Program-made: the position numbers and the translations under genes | Assembly: GCA_944327255.1 (NCBI GenBank) | Contig: CALVHA010000001.1 | Coordinates: forward strand, 88,909 to 152,908 | DNA length: 64,000 nucleotides | Source: Candidatus Gastranaerophilales bacterium | GTDB lineage: Bacteria; Cyanobacteriota; Vampirovibrionia; Gastranaerophilales; Gastranaerophilaceae | Direction: 5' to 3' | The notes under the pieces: generated by a model | The model's database searches: none | Told to the model about the DNA's origin: nothing | What the model saw: only the letters and a program-made list of their open reading frames with translations | Shown here: positions 61,892-64,000 of the stretch, piece after piece | Position numbering within the stretch: position 1 is the first letter of the stretch | Layout of the letters: every line of letters starts with the position of its first letter

Positions 61892-62632
61892 ATGAGTGAA
61901 CAAAGTTATGAAGATTTTATATCTACTGTAAGCCACGAGCTTCGTACCCCTCTGACATCTATCAGAGGTTTTTCTCAAACAATGCTTTCTTCCTGGGACA
62001 AACTGGATGATGAAAGTAAAAAGAAATTTTTAAAAATCATAGAAGAACAATCAAACAGACTGATTTCACTTGTCGAAAATATGCTCTCTGTTACTAAATT
62101 ACAGGCCGCAAAAGAAATATTAGTTTATAAAGAAACAGATATAAGACCCATTATAAACTCCGTTGTTTCAATTGTAAAAAACCAGTATCAACACCATGCT
62201 TTTGAAATTAATATTTCCTCAAAAACTCCGACAATACTGGTAGACAGAGATAAATTCCAGCAAGTCATGATGAATCTGATTGAAAATGCTGCAAAATATT
62301 CTTTTGAAAATTCTACAATAAAAATAAAAAGCGGTTTTTGTGAAAACTGCGAATTTGTTTCAATAAAAGTAATTGATACAGGAATAGGTATTGAGGAAGC
62401 CAATTACGAAAAAATATTCAACAAATTCTCAAGAATAGATAATCCTCTTACCAGAAAGGTTCAAGGAAGCGGGCTTGGGCTTTACATTACAAAGAATATT
62501 GTTGAAAAAATGCATGGAGAAATTTCAGTATCTTCAAGCAAGGTTGAAGGAGAGACTTACGAAACAATTTTTGAAGTAAAATTCCCCGTATGCAATGTAG
62601 AAACTCAAGCGAGGGAACGATGCAAACAGTAA
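61892..62632 (+). CDS. Soluble sensor histidine kinase lacking an N-terminal sensor, 246 aa
   Basis: H-box DFISTVSHELRTPLTS with the phosphoacceptor at H15, so the kinase core begins almost at the first residue. The N box (NLIENAAKYS), G1 (DTGIGIEEA), F (IFNKFSRID) and G2 (GSGLGLYI) follow, so the ATPase is complete. Without a sensor domain it must receive its input from a partner. The REC-GGDEF-REC gene overlaps its end by 13 nt and is the obvious partner. Leaderless mRNA predicted. Confidence 0.92.
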   Translation: MSEQSYEDFISTVSHELRTPLTSIRGFSQTMLSSWDKLDDESKKKFLKIIEEQSNRLISLVENMLSVTKLQAAKEILVYKETDIRPIINSVVSIVKNQYQHHAFEINISSKTPTILVDRDKFQQVMMNLIENAAKYSFENSTIKIKSGFCENCEFVSIKVIDTGIGIEEANYEKIFNKFSRIDNPLTRKVQGSGLGLYITKNIVEKMHGEISVSSSKVEGETYETIFEVKFPVCNVETQARERCKQ

Positions 62633-63906
62633 CTTTAATTATAGATACACGAAAGGAATTATCTACAAAATACAAAAAACTCCTTGAAAATGAATATTCA
62701 ACAGTCATAATCTCAAAGGATATAATTTCATCGCTGAAATTCATTCAGGACAAAGAACCAGATTTAATAATAATTTCTGACAGTGTAGACGGAGATCTTG
62801 CAGGTTTTTGTAAAAAAATAAGGGGGCTTACATATAATATGCGCCCAATTATTATTGCGATATCAAAATCCGCAGAGCTTGAGGACAAACTAAAGGTTTT
62901 GGAAAGCGGAGCAGATGATTTTATAAGTGAACCGGTTAATTCTGATGAATTTATTATGCGTGTCAAAGCACATTTACGACGAGAGTTTGAATCAAATTTG
63001 GATGAAAAAAAACTTCTCCCAAACAAGAATTATTCAATGCGCGCACTTAAAAGAATTTTATCTTCTCCAGAAGACTGGGCCTGCCTTTACATCAGCATTG
63101 ATAACTTTGAAAATTACAGAGAATCATACACAAAGCTTGCTTCTGACAAACTTATACAGACATATTCGGCAATAATTACATCAGCTTTAAGTGAAACGGA
63201 TTATCTTGGAAGCCTTACAGAAAATGAATTCCTTGTAATTACAGAGGAAATTAAAGCAGAAAAAATCGCAAATTTCTTAACGTTTGCCTTTGACATGGTT
63301 GTAGAAAAATTCTACTCATCACAGGATGTTAACCGTGGATTTATGATTATGCAGGGTGATAATGAAGTTGGAAGGCGCTCTGATTTTGCCCAGACTACAA
63401 TCGGGGTCATAACATCAAGGACGAAAGAATACAAGGATAATCAGGAACTTTTAACCGATTTGATTAATATACATAATCTTGCAAAACTTAAGGGGAAATC
63501 AAACTATTTAATCGAACGCACAAAACTTACAGGAGAAGATGCCGTTTACGAAAAAACATATAATAATAAAGTTTTAATTCTTGAGCCGGATGAATCTATG
63601 ACACTTTTATTATCGACGATCCTCAAAATACAGGGATATGAAGTTTTGACAGAAGAAACGGAGGAAATTCCCGCAGTTATGGTAATTGATGCCGGCGACA
63701 ATGAAACCAGAACAGGTTTAGAAAAATGCAAACAAATTAAAAATGATGAAAAATATAAAAACACAAAACTCATAATGACATCAGCATTTCATGAAAAGGA
63801 AACCATTTTAAGTGCAGGAGCAGATTTATATCTGCCAAAACCTTACGAAATGGTAAATCTCATTAAATGGGTTGATATATTTATGAAAGAAACTAATATT
63901 TCATAA
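62620..63906 (+). CDS. REC-GGDEF(degenerate)-REC response regulator, 428 aa
   Basis: The start is the ATG at 62620, with GAGGG upstream, inside the end of the kinase gene. Residues 1-120 form a receiver (IIISDSVDGD, IIAISK, GADDFISEPVNSDEF). Residues about 140-300 have the GGDEF fold, but the active-site loop reads LTENEF (about residue 199) in place of GGDEF, so diguanylate cyclase activity is unlikely. Residues about 310-428 form a second receiver (VLILEPDESM, MVIDAGD, LIMTSAF, GADLYLPKPYE). The first receiver has weak acidic positions. It probably relays the soluble kinase's signal and may bind, not make, c-di-GMP. Confidence 0.85.
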   Translation: MQTVTLIIDTRKELSTKYKKLLENEYSTVIISKDIISSLKFIQDKEPDLIIISDSVDGDLAGFCKKIRGLTYNMRPIIIAISKSAELEDKLKVLESGADDFISEPVNSDEFIMRVKAHLRREFESNLDEKKLLPNKNYSMRALKRILSSPEDWACLYISIDNFENYRESYTKLASDKLIQTYSAIITSALSETDYLGSLTENEFLVITEEIKAEKIANFLTFAFDMVVEKFYSSQDVNRGFMIMQGDNEVGRRSDFAQTTIGVITSRTKEYKDNQELLTDLINIHNLAKLKGKSNYLIERTKLTGEDAVYEKTYNNKVLILEPDESMTLLLSTILKIQGYEVLTEETEEIPAVMVIDAGDNETRTGLEKCKQIKNDEKYKNTKLIMTSAFHEKETILSAGADLYLPKPYEMVNLIKWVDIFMKETNIS

Positions 63907-63944
63907 ATTAAGGTAGGTTTCTAAAAAACAAACTTAAATAAACA

Positions 63945-63968
63945 AGAAAAAACGACGATTTCGTCGTT
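63945..63968 (-). terminator. Terminator, probably for a minus-strand gene beyond the right edge
   Basis: AACGACGA-AA-TCGTCGTT on the minus strand followed by TTTTTT. On the plus strand it has no T run. Confidence 0.65.
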
Positions 63969-64000
63969 AAGGGGAAATTAAAAAGGGAAATTTTTTCTTT

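Noticed and set aside
1..64000. CRISPR arrays, insertion sequences, prophage or attachment sites
   Set aside because: No regularly spaced repeats, transposase, integrase or phage structural genes were found; the tandem repeats at 22329-25514 are coding repeats of the adhesin.

Overview
The window is AT-rich, gene-dense bacterial DNA (standard code; TGA is used as a stop) and most resembles a gut member of the non-photosynthetic cyanobacterial sister lineage Vampirovibrionia/Melainabacteria (Gastranaerophilales). This is inferred from protein style: prepilins with near-identical N-termini and a DVNG...GKD C-terminal motif, a LktA/FHA-type filamentous adhesin, a TonB/ExbB/ExbD/ExbD cluster typical of a diderm, rubrerythrin (anaerobe), RNase Y with YmdB, and SpmA/SpmB. 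No 16S rRNA is present, so the assignment is provisional. No transposase, phage module or CRISPR array was seen.

Layout. 1-4.3 kb: the 5' part of a histidine kinase, small unknown genes, a TrbI/VirB10-like secreted protein and a BlaI-type repressor. 4.3-9.6 kb: two paralogous prepilin genes with homologous ~200-nt leaders (one carrying a C12/G12 tract) flank metF-deoC; pepT follows. 9.8-15.9 kb: rny, ymdB, a PHP phosphoesterase, a degenerate pilin-like protein, a LOG-family enzyme and small genes. 16-22.3 kb: tuf, a radical SAM protein with a previously hidden 55-aa zinc-ribbon gene, cdd, maf and rubrerythrin. 22.3-30.1 kb: the adhesin, then a minus-strand operon of two secreted proteins, TonB, ExbB and two ExbDs. 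30.1-32.7 kb: tdk, a TrmB-type regulator and tpiA. 32.7-37.7 kb: two large signal-less proteins with Ala/Gly-rich hydrophobic cores around tRNA-Leu(CAA). 37.8-39.4 kb: an Orn/Lys/Arg-decarboxylase-like enzyme and a PilZ protein. 39.7-42.5 kb: a fragment of the spc ribosomal operon (rpsE-rpmD-rplO-secY). 43-49.9 kb: another TrbI-like protein, glmS, an H1-like winged-helix protein, a repeat protein and spmAB. 50-56.2 kb: smc-scpA-scpB and a matrixin-like metalloprotease. 56.2-64 kb: a flippase-like membrane protein, a thioesterase, a pseudouridine synthase, coaE, a CHAP-like cysteine hydrolase, a TPR protein and a soluble histidine kinase paired with a REC-GGDEF(degenerate)-REC protein.

Themes. 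(i) Cell-surface and envelope functions dominate: prepilins, adhesin, TonB system and four paralogous TrbI-like proteins. (ii) Signalling (two kinases, one double-receiver protein, one PilZ protein) could bear on pili or surface behaviour. (iii) Two regulatory patterns recur: at least nine genes have a -10 box 6-7 nt before the start codon and no Shine-Dalgarno sequence (leaderless mRNAs), and several unusual genes share a GCAATTTTT-N16-TATA upstream element. (iv) Two intergenic regions look like small-RNA genes, one exposing a CCUCCUCCCC anti-Shine-Dalgarno-like stretch.
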